This document shows positions 36,386 through 47,225 of a stretch of 64,000 nucleotides of DNA, piece by piece (position 1 is the first letter of the stretch; each line of letters begins with the position of its first letter). This DNA comes from Sphingopyxis indica (GTDB taxonomy: Bacteria > Pseudomonadota > Alphaproteobacteria > Sphingomonadales > Sphingomonadaceae): contig NZ_FZPA01000004.1 of the NCBI RefSeq assembly GCF_900188185.1, positions 124,001 through 188,000 on the forward strand. The letters are read 5' to 3'. Under the pieces are notes generated by a model. The model was not told where the DNA came from, made no database searches, and saw only the letters and a program-made list of their open reading frames with translations. The translations under genes and the position numbers were made by a program.

Positions 36386-36877
36386 ATGAACGACAGCATC
36401 GAGGAGCCGAAGCGGCGCGACAATTTCAGCGCCGAAGAGGTCGGCGACGGCTGGGTCAGCTGGAATCTCAAGGACCCGAGCCGCTTCAACAGCTTCATCG
36501 AGCCCTTGTCGGTGCGCGTCGAGGCGCCGACGCCCGACGGCCGCCCGTGCGCGCGCGTGCGCATGTTGCCGCAGCGCAAGCACAGCAACCTCGGCGACAA
36601 TGTCCATGGCGCGGTGACGCTCGCACTCGTCGACATCGCGCTCTTTGCCGCCTCGCACCAGTTCGGTGCGCTCGACGCCGGCCATTCGGTGACGCTCGAT
36701 CTGTCGACGCAGTTCGTCGGCGCCGGGCGGACCGGCGAGCCGATGGACGCGGTCGTCGAGCTGGTGCGCGAGACCGGCCGGCTGATCTTCCTGCGCGGGC
36801 TCGTCGTCCAGGGCGCCGGGGACGAGCATATCGTGCTGAGCTTCGCCGGCACCATCCGCAAGGCGAGCAAGCGCTGA
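36386..36877 (+). CDS. hotdog-fold thioesterase (PaaI-like)
   Basis: A 163-residue single hotdog domain. NLGDNVHGAVTLALVDIALF is the catalytic helix region (family pattern 'HGG..A..D'), and HSVTLDLSTQFVGAGRTGEP is the following strand pair. It hydrolyses acyl-CoA thioesters; substrate unknown. Stop TGA is followed directly by the zapE start GTG with no gap, so the two are coupled. Confidence 0.85.
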   Translation: MNDSIEEPKRRDNFSAEEVGDGWVSWNLKDPSRFNSFIEPLSVRVEAPTPDGRPCARVRMLPQRKHSNLGDNVHGAVTLALVDIALFAASHQFGALDAGHSVTLDLSTQFVGAGRTGEPMDAVVELVRETGRLIFLRGLVVQGAGDEHIVLSFAGTIRKASKR

Positions 36878-38005
36878 GTGCCGCTGCTCGCGACCTATGA
36901 CGCGCTGGTCGCCGCGGGCGAGCTGAAGCCCGACCCCGAGCAGCGCGCGGCGGCCGAACGGCTCGCGCTGCTCCAGCAAGAGCTCGAAGCCGCGCCGCCG
37001 CGCGGCAGCCTGCTCTGGCGTATCGCCCGCCGCAAGCCGCCGTCGCCGCGCGGCGTCTATCTGTGGGGCGCGGTCGGGCGCGGCAAGTCGATGCTGATGG
37101 ATCTCTTCTACGATCGGCTCGCGATCCAGCGGAAGCGGCGCGTCCATTTCCACGCCTTCATGCAACAGGTCCACGCGCAAATGCGCGAGGTCCGCAAGAC
37201 CGAGAGCGGCGACCCGATCCCGCAGGTCGCGGCGATGCTCACCGACAATGTCCGCTGCCTCGCCTTCGACGAGATGGTCGTGAACAACAGCGCCGACGCG
37301 ATGATCCTGTCGCGGCTGTTCACCGCGCTGATCGAGCATGGCGTGACCGTCGTCGCGACCTCGAACCGCCCGCCCGCCGATCTCTACAAGGACGGGCTCA
37401 ACCGCGAGCATTTCCTGCCCTTCATCGCGCTGATCGAGGAGCGGCTGGACGTGCTGGGTCTCAACGGCCCGACCGATTATCGCCGCCACCGGCTCGGCGA
37501 CGGCAAGCGCTGGTTCGTGCCCGCCGACGCCGCGGCGACCGGGGCGCTGTCGGCGGCCTTTTTCCGCCTGACCGACTATCCGCCCGAGGACCGCGCGCAT
37601 GTCCCCTCGCTCGACCTCGACGTCGGCGGCGGGCGCGTGCTCCATGTTCCCAAGGCGCTGAAGGGCGTCGCGGTCTTTTCGTTCAAGCGGCTGTGCGGCG
37701 AGGCGCGGGGGGCGGCGGACTATCTCGCGGTCGCGCGCCATTTCCACAGCGTGATCGTCGTCGGCATTCCGCGTATGGGGCCGGAAAACCGCAACGAAGC
37801 GGCGCGCTTCGTCACGCTGATCGACGCGCTCTACGAATATAAGGTCAAGCTGCTCGCGAGTGCCGCGGCCGAGCCCGACCAGCTCTATGTCGCGGGCGAC
37901 GGCGCGTTCGAATTCGAACGCACGGCAAGCCGCCTCGCCGAGATGCAGTCCGATGCGTATCTCGCGCTAGGCCACGGGCCCGGCGACAGCACCCGCGAGG
38001 TTTGA
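36878..38005 (+). CDS. zapE: cell division protein ZapE (AFG1-family ATPase)
   Basis: A 375-residue P-loop ATPase. Walker A is GAVGRGKS (about 64-71) in YLWGAVGRGKSMLMDLFYD; Walker B is CLAFDEMVV; TSNRPPADLYKDGLNR is the AFG1 signature. ZapE interacts with FtsZ under stress, and AFG1 relatives assist turnover of respiratory subunits. GTG start directly after the thioesterase stop. The last 12 codons (LGHGPGDSTREV) lie in the left arm of the structured element 37967-38236, which may have altered the natural C-terminus. Confidence 0.94.
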   Translation: MPLLATYDALVAAGELKPDPEQRAAAERLALLQQELEAAPPRGSLLWRIARRKPPSPRGVYLWGAVGRGKSMLMDLFYDRLAIQRKRRVHFHAFMQQVHAQMREVRKTESGDPIPQVAAMLTDNVRCLAFDEMVVNNSADAMILSRLFTALIEHGVTVVATSNRPPADLYKDGLNREHFLPFIALIEERLDVLGLNGPTDYRRHRLGDGKRWFVPADAAATGALSAAFFRLTDYPPEDRAHVPSLDLDVGGGRVLHVPKALKGVAVFSFKRLCGEARGAADYLAVARHFHSVIVVGIPRMGPENRNEAARFVTLIDALYEYKVKLLASAAAEPDQLYVAGDGAFEFERTASRLAEMQSDAYLALGHGPGDSTREV

Positions 38006-38236
38006 AGCGATTTTGCTCAGGGCGAGGAGGGAAGCCGCAGGAATATGTCAATATTTCAAGACTTCCCGACGAAGCCATGGGCAAAATCGGTCAAATCCCG
38101 AAGGGACGCCGAAATGGCTTCGATCTCGTCTCCGCGCGGCCTTGCGGATAGAGCCACTATCCCCTGTGGCCGCGCGAAGGCGATATCTTCGCCATTTCGA
38201 CGCCTCGCGGGTGCTGTCGCCGGGTCCGTGGCCTAG
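37967..38236. repeat. 270-bp structured element with 34-bp inverted arms and two inner hairpins
   Basis: The arms 37967-38000 and 38203-38236 are inverted copies matching at 33 of 34 positions. Between them, 38009-38098 folds with GATTTTGC/GCAAAATC, GGGAAG/CTTCCC and AATAT/ATATT. Then 38110-38199 folds with CGAAATGGC/GCCATTTCG, CGCGCGGCC/GGCCGCGCG and GGATAG/CTATCC. Together this is a three-way-junction shape. The left arm codes the end of ZapE; the right arm begins in the stop codon of the convergent deacetylase-like gene. Confidence 0.85.
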
Positions 38237-39276
38237 GCCATGGCCAGGATGATGCCGCCGACGACCTTGCCCCAGCGCGATGAGTTCGCCGCGACATAGG
38301 TGAGGCTGCGGACATAGCGCACCTCGTGCGCCAGATGGCCGATCGCCTGTTCGGCGACGCGCTTCCAGGTGCGCACCGGACGCGGGGCGGCGGCTTCGAT
38401 GCGGCCGGGCTGGGCGGGCGGCAGCGGCAGCCCTGCAAAGCCGCCGCTCGACACGCGCGGATCGTCGGCGACCGCGCGGCACAGCGCCCTGAGCCGCGCG
38501 ACCGCGAGCCGGTTGACCACCGCGCGGTCGCGGCTCATCAATTCGAAACTGTGGCTGAACGCCGAAAACTGGATCGCGCCGCTCGCCGCCGCATGATCCA
38601 GCGCGTCGCGCATTTCCTCCTTCGACATCGCGCAAAGCTGCGCGGGGCGAAAGCTGCCGGGACGGTCCATCAGCCCGCTCACCGGTACTTCGCACACACC
38701 GTGGTGAAAGCGCATACCGAGATTGTCGGCATCGAGCCCGATCCTGCACTCGCGGCCCAGATAGGCGGCATTGAAGCTGCTGTCGTAGCGAAAGCCGAGC
38801 GCGGCGAGCGCGGCGAGCGTATCGTCGTTCGCGCCGAAATTTCCCGCGCGAAAGGCGATCGGGTCGGGCGCGCCCGCGCTCACCAATATGTCGCGTGCGA
38901 GGCCGATCAGCTTCTTCTGCGCGGGCAGGGCAAAGTCGGCGATGTTGCGGCCGGTCTGCTTGCCGACCGGATTGAAGCGCGCGAACTTCAGCCATTCGGT
39001 ATGGATGTGCAGCTGAACCTCGTGCCCGCGCGACACGATCGGGTGGACGATCGCCTCGATGATCTTGGGGCCATAGACGAGCGCGGGCATCGGATCGACG
39101 AAGAAAACGCCCTTGATCCCGTGCGCCTCGAGCACGTCCATCTGATATTCGATCCCGAAATCGCCGTCGCGGCAGCGGCCGAGGACCGAGCTTTCGAAAT
39201 TGGCACGCGCATCGGCGCCCTGCTGAAAAAGGGCAGCCGACAATTCGGTGTCAAAGCTGATGATCGCCCGCGTCAT
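38233..39276 (-). CDS. polysaccharide-deacetylase-like protein
   Basis: A 347-residue protein of the NodB/carbohydrate-esterase-4 fold. The N-terminal ISFDTEL (catalytic Asp), a metal-binding HxH in EVQLHIHTEW, and FRAGNFGANDDTL (a NodB block containing the conserved Arg) are visible. LEAHGIKGVFFVDP fits the barrel. No signal peptide is seen, so it may be cytoplasmic or act on a membrane-face sugar. ATG 39274-39276 begins MTRAIISFDT. The stop is shared with the right arm of the structured element. Confidence 0.8.
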   Translation of the reverse strand: MTRAIISFDTELSAALFQQGADARANFESSVLGRCRDGDFGIEYQMDVLEAHGIKGVFFVDPMPALVYGPKIIEAIVHPIVSRGHEVQLHIHTEWLKFARFNPVGKQTGRNIADFALPAQKKLIGLARDILVSAGAPDPIAFRAGNFGANDDTLAALAALGFRYDSSFNAAYLGRECRIGLDADNLGMRFHHGVCEVPVSGLMDRPGSFRPAQLCAMSKEEMRDALDHAAASGAIQFSAFSHSFELMSRDRAVVNRLAVARLRALCRAVADDPRVSSGGFAGLPLPPAQPGRIEAAAPRPVRTWKRVAEQAIGHLAHEVRYVRSLTYVAANSSRWGKVVGGIILAMA

Positions 39277-41100
<1,824 letters not shown>

Positions 41101-41104
<4 letters not shown>

Positions 41105-41991
41105 GCATCCTCATCGACAAGAATACCAAGGTCATCACGCAAGGGATGACCGGCGCCACAGGCACCTTCCACACCGAACAGGCGCTCGCCTATGGCACGC
41201 AGATGGTCGGCGGCGTGACGCCGGGCAAGGGCGGCACGACGCACATCGGGCTGCCGATGTTCGACACCGTCGCCGAAGCCAAGGCGGCGACCGGCGCGAC
41301 CGCAAGCTGCATCTATGTCCCGCCGCCGTTCGCCGCCGATTCGATCCTCGAGGCGATCGACGCCGAGATGGAGCTGATCGTCTGCATCACCGAGGGCATT
41401 CCGGTGCTCGACATGGTCAAGGTGAAGCGCGCGCTGTCGGGCTCGAAGTCGCGGCTGATCGGCCCGAACTGCCCCGGCGTGCTGACCCCCGACGAATGCA
41501 AGATCGGCATCATGCCGGGCAGCATCTTCAAAAAGGGCAGCGTCGGCGTCGTCTCGCGCTCGGGCACGCTGACCTATGAAGCGGTGTTCCAGACCACCAA
41601 CGCCGGCCTCGGCCAGACCACCGCGGTCGGCATCGGCGGCGACCCGGTGAACGGCACCAACTTCATCGACGTGCTCGAACTCTTCCTCGCCGACGACGCC
41701 ACGAAGAGCATCATCATGATCGGCGAAATCGGCGGCGACGCCGAGGAGCAGGCGGCGCAGTTCCTGATCGACGAAGCCAGGCGCGGCCGCAAGAAGCCGA
41801 TGGTCGGCTTCATCGCGGGCCGCACCGCGCCTCCGGGCCGCCGCATGGGCCACGCCGGCGCGATCGTGTCGGGCGGCAAGGGCGACGCCGAAAGCAAGAT
41901 CGCCGCGATGGAAGCCGCGGGCATCACCGTGTCGGCGAGTCCGTCCGAACTCGGCACGACGCTCGCCGAGGTGCTGAAGGAACGCGTTTGA
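41101..41991 (+). CDS. sucD: succinyl-CoA synthetase alpha subunit
   Basis: A 296-residue CoA-binding subunit. The N-terminal [20 protein letters not shown] binds Co[21 protein letters not shown] and the phosphohistidine region [20 protein letters not shown] (His in GHAGA) are intact. Forms succinate + CoA + NTP from succinyl-CoA with the beta subunit SucC, which is not in this window. ATGA overlap with the preceding hypothetical gene. Confidence 0.97.
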
Positions 41992-42013
41992 TTTTGGAGC
42001 GGTCTGCCAATTC

Positions 42014-42080
42014 GTGTGTCCCCGCGAAGGCGGGGACCCATGGCAGCGTCGAATGGGTCCCCGCCTTCGCGGGGACACGC
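42014..42080. repeat. dispersed repeat, family B copy 3
   Basis: GTGTGTCCCCGCGAAGGCGG ... CCGCCTTCGCGGGGACACGC. Both halves are hairpins and also inverted copies of each other. It separates sucD from the GIY-YIG gene. Confidence 0.88.
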
Positions 42081-42097
42081 GGAAAGCGAGGCTGAAG

Positions 42098-42388
42098 ATG
42101 GTTCGACCCGGCTATGTTTACATCATGGCGAGCCAGAAAAACGGTACCATCTATATCGGCGCGACGAGCGATCTGCCCCAACGGGCATGGCAACATCGCG
42201 AAGGCATGATCGAAGGTTTTACAAAGGATTATGGCTGCAAATTGCTGGTTTGGTTCGAGGTGTTCGAGAGCATATATGACGCCCGGCAGTTTGAAGCGCG
42301 AATGAAGAAATGGAACCGGGCTTGGAAGATCAAGCGAATCGAGGAACGAAATCCCGATTGGGCCGATCTATTCGAGACGCTTGTTTAG
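42098..42388 (+). CDS. GIY-YIG nuclease superfamily protein
   Basis: A 96-residue single-domain protein. The family core is visible: GYVYIMASQKNGTIYIGATS (about 4-23, the GIY...YIG strands), Arg in DLPQRAWQHREG, and Glu in FEARMKKWNRAWKIKRIEE. This is the UPF0213/small GIY-YIG type, cellular function unknown. It stands between repeats B3 and B4 and interrupts the sucD-sucAB order. Less GC-rich than its neighbours, consistent with later insertion. Confidence 0.88.
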   Translation: MVRPGYVYIMASQKNGTIYIGATSDLPQRAWQHREGMIEGFTKDYGCKLLVWFEVFESIYDARQFEARMKKWNRAWKIKRIEERNPDWADLFETLV

Positions 42389-42425
42389 TCCCCAGGAGAT
42401 GAGCTCCTGCCTTCGCAGGGGCACG
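42389..42425. repeat. family B-like half copy (B4)
   Basis: TCCCCAGGAGATGAGCTCCT then GCCTTCGCAGGGGCACG. It is a degenerate single hairpin of the B type immediately after the GIY-YIG stop, 14 bases before sucA. Confidence 0.65.
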
Positions 42426-42439
42426 AAGGGTTTGGAAAA

Positions 42440-45253
42440 ATGAACCTCGAACGACAGAGCTTTGATATCGACGAGCCGCAGGCGGGGCCGAGCTGGGCGC
42501 CGAAGAACTGGCCGCCCGTCGACAGCGACGACTGGACCGCCGCGCTCGACCCGCAGCAGATGCAGGTCGCGGTGAAGGCTGCGGCGGCAAAGGCGGGCGC
42601 ACCGCTCTCGAACGCCGAGGTCGAGCGCGCCGCCGACGATTCGATCCGCGCGATGATGCTGATCCGCACCTATCGCGTGCGCGGGCATCTTGCCGCCAAT
42701 CTCGATCCGCTCAATCTGTCGACGCGCGAGCTTCCGGCCGACCTCACCCCCGAATATCACGGCTTCGTCGGCGCCGATCAGGACCGTCCGGTTTTCATCG
42801 GCGGCGCGCTGGGGCTGGAAAAGGCGACGGTGCGCGAGATCGTTTCGATCCTGCAGGCCAATTATTGCGGCCACGTCGGCCTCGAATATATGCACATCGC
42901 CGACGTCGAGGAGCGGCGCTTCCTGCAGGAGCGGATGGAGGGCGCCGACAAGCGCGTCGAATTCACCCGCGAGGGCAAGCAGGCGATCCTCAAGAAGGTG
43001 ATCGAGGCCGAGGAATGGGAGAAATTCCTCGCCAAGAAATATGTCGGCACCAAGCGCTTCGGGCTCGACGGCGGCGAGGCGATGATCCCCGCGCTCGAAA
43101 GCATCATCAAATATGGCGGCGCGCTCGGCGTGCGCGAGATCGTCTATGGCATGGCGCATCGCGGGCGCCTGAACATGCTCGCCAATGTGATGGCGAAGCC
43201 CTATCGCGTGATCTTCCACGAATTCCAGGGCGGCAGCGCGAACCCCGACGACGTCGGCGGGTCGGGCGACGTCAAATATCACCTCGGCACCTCGACCGAC
43301 CGCGAATTCGACGGGATCAGCGTCCATATGTCGCTCGTCCCCAACCCCTCGCACCTCGAAGCGGTCGATCCAGTGGTGCTCGGCAAGGTGCGCGCGCAGC
43401 AGGTCCACCGCGACGACCTCGAAAAGCATGAGCAGGTGCTGCCGGTGCTCATTCACGGCGACGCGGCCTTTGCGGGGCAGGGCATCGTGTGGGAATGCCT
43501 CGGCTTCTCGGGCGTTCCCGGCTATAATACCGGCGGTTGCATCCACTTCATCGTCAATAACCAGATCGGTTTTACGACGAGCCCGCAATTTGCCAGATCG
43601 TCCCCCTATCCGTCGGACGTCGCGAAGGGCGTCCAGGCGCCGATCCTGCACGTCAACGGCGACGATCCCGAGGCGGTGACCTTTGCGTGCAAGCTCGCGA
43701 TCGACTTCCGCCAGCAGTTCAAGCGCGACATCGTCATCGACATGTGGTGCTATCGCCGCTTCGGCCACAATGAGGGCGACGAGCCGGGCTTCACCCAGCC
43801 GCTGATGTACAAGATCATCCGCAAGCATCCGCCGGTCAGCGAATTGTTCGGCGCGCGGCTGGTCGATGAGGGCGTGATCGACGGCGATTATGTCGCGACG
43901 CACCGCCGCGAATTCGTCGCGCACCTCGAAGAAGAGTTCGAGCTCGGCGCGAGCTACAAGGCGAACAAGGCCGACTGGTTCGCGGGCCGCTGGTCGGGGC
44001 TCTATGCGCCGAAGGACGAAGGCAATACGCGCCGCAACGTCGATAGCGGGGTGACAAGCAAGCTGTTCGATGCGGTCGGCCGCGCGATCACGACGATCCC
44101 CGACGATGTCGATGTCCACAAGACGCTGCGCCGGGTGATCGACGGGCGCGCCGAAATGTTCCGGTCGGGCGAGGGCTTCGACTGGGCGACCGGCGAGGCG
44201 CTCGCCTTTGGCACCCTGCTCAGCGAAGGCTATCAGGTGCGCCTGTCGGGTCAGGATTCGGGCCGCGGCACCTTCAGCCAGCGCCATGCGGTATGGGTCG
44301 ACCAGACGACCGAGGCGAAATATGTGCCGCTGAAGACGCTGCCGCACGGCCGCTTCGAAGTGCTCGACAGCCCGCTTAGCGAATATGGCGTGCTCGGTTT
44401 CGAATATGGCTATGCGATGGCCGATCCGAAGAGCCTCGTGCTCTGGGAAGCGCAGTTCGGCGACTTCGCCAACGGCGCGCAGATCATGATCGACCAGTTC
44501 ATCGCATCGGGCGAAGCGAAGTGGCTGCGCGCCAACGGCCTCGTCCTGCTGCTGCCGCACGGCTACGAAGGGCAGGGCCCCGAGCACAGCTCGGCGCGCC
44601 TCGAACGCTTCCTGCAGCTGTGCGCGGGCGACAATATCCAGGTGTGCAACATCACCACGCCGGCGAATTATTTCCACGTCCTGCGCCGCCAGATGCTCCG
44701 CGACTTCCGCAAGCCGCTGATCATCATGACGCCGAAGTCGCTGCTCCGCCACAAGCTCGCGGTCAGCAGCCGCGACGAGTTCCTCGGCGACAGCCACTTC
44801 ATGCGCATCAAGTCCGACATGACGCCCCCCGCCGACGACAGGATCAAGCGGCTGGTGCTCTGTTCGGGCAAGGTCGCCTATGACCTGATGGAAGCGCGCG
44901 ACAGCGCCGGCCTCGACGATGTCAGCGTGGTGCGGATCGAACAGCTTTACCCCTTCCCGGGCGAAGCGCTCGCGGTGCGCCTCAAGCGGATGACGAATCT
45001 CGAAACGGTCGTCTGGGCGCAGGAAGAGCCGCGCAACAACGGCGCCTGGTTCTTCGTCGAATCGCTGATCGAGGAATCGCTGGACGAAGCCGGGCACAAG
45101 GGTATGCGCCCGCGCTACGCCGGCCGTCACGCCGCCGCCTCGCCCGCGACCGGCCTGATGAGCCGCCACCAGACCGAGCAGGCGGCGCTCGTCGCCGACG
45201 CGCTCGGCCTCAGCGTCCGCGCCGAAATCCGCCGCACCAAGAACAAAGCCTGA
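42440..45253 (+). CDS. sucA: 2-oxoglutarate dehydrogenase E1 component
   Basis: A 937-residue thiamine-diphosphate enzyme that decarboxylates 2-oxoglutarate and passes succinyl to SucB. The N-terminal [10 protein letters not shown] segment and [16 protein letters not shown], then [16 protein letters not shown], the ThDP motif around [14 protein letters not shown] and [10 protein letters not shown], and C-terminal [13 protein letters not shown] are canonical. Normal length. First gene of sucA-sucB; the next start is 20 bases downstream. Confidence 0.98.
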   Translation: MNLERQSFDIDEPQAGPSWAPKNWPPVDSDDWTAALDPQQMQVAVKAAAAKAGAPLSNAEVERAADDSIRAMMLIRTYRVRGHLAANLDPLNLSTRELPADLTPEYHGFVGADQDRPVFIGGALGLEKATVREIVSILQANYCGHVGLEYMHIADVEERRFLQERMEGADKRVEFTREGKQAILKKVIEAEEWEKFLAKKYVGTKRFGLDGGEAMIPALESIIKYGGALGVREIVYGMAHRGRLNMLANVMAKPYRVIFHEFQGGSANPDDVGGSGDVKYHLGTSTDREFDGISVHMSLVPNPSHLEAVDPVVLGKVRAQQVHRDDLEKHEQVLPVLIHGDAAFAGQGIVWECLGFSGVPGYNTGGCIHFIVNNQIGFTTSPQFARSSPYPSDVAKGVQAPILHVNGDDPEAVTFACKLAIDFRQQFKRDIVIDMWCYRRFGHNEGDEPGFTQPLMYKIIRKHPPVSELFGARLVDEGVIDGDYVATHRREFVAHLEEEFELGASYKANKADWFAGRWSGLYAPKDEGNTRRNVDSGVTSKLFDAVGRAITTIPDDVDVHKTLRRVIDGRAEMFRSGEGFDWATGEALAFGTLLSEGYQVRLSGQDSGRGTFSQRHAVWVDQTTEAKYVPLKTLPHGRFEVLDSPLSEYGVLGFEYGYAMADPKSLVLWEAQFGDFANGAQIMIDQFIASGEAKWLRANGLVLLLPHGYEGQGPEHSSARLERFLQLCAGDNIQVCNITTPANYFHVLRRQMLRDFRKPLIIMTPKSLLRHKLAVSSRDEFLGDSHFMRIKSDMTPPADDRIKRLVLCSGKVAYDLMEARDSAGLDDVSVVRIEQLYPFPGEALAVRLKRMTNLETVVWAQEEPRNNGAWFFVESLIEESLDEAGHKGMRPRYAGRHAAASPATGLMSRHQTEQAALVADALGLSVRAEIRRTKNKA

Positions 45254-45272
45254 TCCCCAAGGAACGAACCCC

Positions 45273-46505
45273 ATGAGCACCGAAGTCAAAGTTCCCACCC
45301 TCGGCGAAAGCGTCACCGAAGCGACGATCGGCGAATGGCTGAAGCAGCCCGGCGAGGCGGTCGCGGTCGACGAACCGATCGCCAGCCTCGAAACCGACAA
45401 GGTCGCGGTCGAAGTGCCCTCGCCGGTCGCGGGTGTGATGGGGCAGCAGGTCGCCGCGGTCGGCGACACGGTCAATGTCGGCGCGGTGATCGCGACGATC
45501 GAAGCGGGCGACGGAAAGGCTGCTCCGGCAGCGGCGCCTGCGCCGAAGGCAGAGGCTAAGGCCGAAGCCGCCGCGCCTGCGCCTGCCGCGACCGGCGGCG
45601 AGAGCGTCGATACCGTCACCACCATGTCGCCCGCGGTGCGCCGCCTCGTCCTCGAGCATGGGCTCGACCCGACGAAGATCAAGGGCAGCGGCAAGGATGG
45701 CCGGCTGACCAAGGAAGATGTGCTCGCCGCGGCCAACGCGGCGCCCGACGCATCGCCCGCGCCGAGCCCCGCCGCCGCCGCCGCCGCGCCGGCGAGCGCC
45801 CCCGGCCGCCAGGAAGAGCGCGTCAAGATGACGCGGATGCGCCAGACGATCGCCAAGCGGCTGAAATCGGCGCAGGACACCGCGGCGATGCTGACGACCT
45901 TCAACGACGTCGACATGTCGGCGGTGATCGAGGCGCGCACCCGCTACAAGGATCTGTTCGAAAAGAAGCATGGCGTGCGGCTGGGCTTCATGGGCTTCTT
46001 CACCAAGGCGGCGTGCCTCGCGCTCAAGGATATTCCGGCGGTCAACGGCCGGATCGACGGCGACGAGATCGTCTACAACAATTTCATGGACATCTCGGTC
46101 GCGGTCAGCGGCCCCGCGGGCCTGGTCGTGCCGGTGATCCGCAACGCCGAAACCCTGAGCTTCGCCGAAATCGAAAAGACGATCGGCGACTTCGGCAAGC
46201 GCGCCAAGGACGGCACGCTGACGATGGAGGACATGACCGGCGGCACCTTCACCATCTCGAACGGCGGCGTGTTCGGGTCGCTGATGTCGACCCCGATCAT
46301 CAACCCGCCGCAGTCGGCGGTGCTCGGCCTCCACCGCATCGAGGACCGCCCGGTCGTCGCCAATGGCGAGGTGGTCGTGCGCCCGATGATGTATCTGGCG
46401 CTCAGCTACGACCACCGGCTGATCGACGGCCGCGAGGCGGTGACCTTCCTGAAGACGATCAAGGAAGCGATCGAGGATCCGACGCGGCTGCTGATCGACC
46501 TTTAA
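45273..46505 (+). CDS. sucB: 2-oxoglutarate dehydrogenase E2 (dihydrolipoyl succinyltransferase)
   Basis: A 410-residue core subunit. Lipoyl domain 3-77 with the lipoylated Lys in [11 protein letters not shown]; an Ala/Pro-rich linker; a peripheral-subunit-binding domain (about 115-150: [20 protein letters not shown]); a second Ala/Pro linker; then the catalytic domain with [12 protein letters not shown] carrying the active-site His near the C-terminus. Start 20 bases after sucA. Confidence 0.98.
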   Translation: MSTEVKVPTLGESVTEATIGEWLKQPGEAVAVDEPIASLETDKVAVEVPSPVAGVMGQQVAAVGDTVNVGAVIATIEAGDGKAAPAAAPAPKAEAKAEAAAPAPAATGGESVDTVTTMSPAVRRLVLEHGLDPTKIKGSGKDGRLTKEDVLAAANAAPDASPAPSPAAAAAAPASAPGRQEERVKMTRMRQTIAKRLKSAQDTAAMLTTFNDVDMSAVIEARTRYKDLFEKKHGVRLGFMGFFTKAACLALKDIPAVNGRIDGDEIVYNNFMDISVAVSGPAGLVVPVIRNAETLSFAEIEKTIGDFGKRAKDGTLTMEDMTGGTFTISNGGVFGSLMSTPIINPPQSAVLGLHRIEDRPVVANGEVVVRPMMYLALSYDHRLIDGREAVTFLKTIKEAIEDPTRLLIDL

Positions 46506-46540
46506 GGATGGCTGGGCGCGTCGGCGCAAAGGAGAAGGGC

Positions 46541-46855
46541 ATGAGCTTGCAGTCGTTCGCCGCGCGCCGCGCCCTGCTTCCGCTTGCCGGGCTCGCCGCG
46601 CTGACGGGGTGCGGCGAGGCCGAAAAGGCGTTCGACGACGGCTACAAGACGCAGTTCGTCGAATCCTTCACCAAGACGTGCCAGTCGAGCGCGACCAAGG
46701 GCGGCGCGCCGGCCGATGTCGCGGCAAGCGTGTGCCAATGCGCGGCGGACGAACTGGTCGCCAAATATGGCCCGGGCGAGCTGCTGTCGCTGTCGGACGA
46801 GGAAGCGCTGCCGGTGATGCAGGGCTGTGCGCGGCAGGCGGGGCTGGAGGTTTAG
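46541..46855 (+). CDS. small lipoprotein, unknown function
   Basis: A 104-residue lipoprotein. Signal MSLQSFAARRALLPLAGLAA, lipobox LTGC. The mature part has a C-x16-C-x-C-like arrangement (TKTCQSSATKGG, SVCQCAADEL, QGCARQ), suggesting a small disulfide-bonded helical domain. AAAGGAGAAGGGC precedes the ATG. In-line between sucB and lpdA with 35- and 4-base gaps, so probably co-transcribed with the 2-oxoglutarate dehydrogenase genes. Confidence 0.82.
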   Translation: MSLQSFAARRALLPLAGLAALTGCGEAEKAFDDGYKTQFVESFTKTCQSSATKGGAPADVAASVCQCAADELVAKYGPGELLSLSDEEALPVMQGCARQAGLEV

Positions 46856-46859
46856 ACCG

Positions 46860-47222
46860 ATGGTCGCGGCGCACGAACCGCTGTTCGCCTATGGCAGCCT
46901 GCAACGCGCCGACGTGCAGCGCGAGCAGATCGGGCGGCAGCTGGTCGGGACGGCGGACGCGCTCGCGGGCTTCCGCCTCGGACGCCTCGCGATCGACGAT
47001 CCCGAGGTCGTGCGGCGGAGCGGCGAGACGCATTATCCGGTGCTCACCGAGGACGCCGCGGCTTCGCAGCGCGTCGCGGGCACCCTATATTGGCTGACGA
47101 AGACGGAATTGGCCGCGGCCGACGCCTATGAGGCCGAAGATTATGAGCGAAGGCGGGTGACGCTGGAATCGGGCCGCACGGCCTGGGCCTATGTCGCGGC
47201 GCCGGGGCTCGAAACGGAGTGA
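46860..47222 (+). CDS. gamma-glutamylcyclotransferase-like (AIG2/GGCT) protein
   Basis: A 120-residue protein. FAYGSLQRADVQ near the N-terminus is the substrate-binding YGSL loop of the family; TLYWLTKTELAAADAYEAED includes the catalytic Glu region; YERRRVTLESGRTAWAYVA closes the fold. Likely acts on gamma-glutamyl or similar amides. Stop lies next to the lpdA start, so it shares its mRNA. Confidence 0.85.
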   Translation: MVAAHEPLFAYGSLQRADVQREQIGRQLVGTADALAGFRLGRLAIDDPEVVRRSGETHYPVLTEDAAASQRVAGTLYWLTKTELAAADAYEAEDYERRRVTLESGRTAWAYVAAPGLETE

Positions 47223-47225
47223 ATG

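Noticed and set aside
38048-38995. Minus-strand frame repeating the ZapE C-terminal residues GHGPGDSTRE
   Set aside because: The similarity comes from the inverted DNA arms, not from a second gene; the deacetylase-like gene ends at 38233 in another frame.
42368-45940. Very long open frame on the minus strand, opposite sucA and the sucB start
   Set aside because: It is an antisense shadow: high GC with few stop codons gives long frames, the protein is low in motif content and sucA on the other strand is unmistakable.
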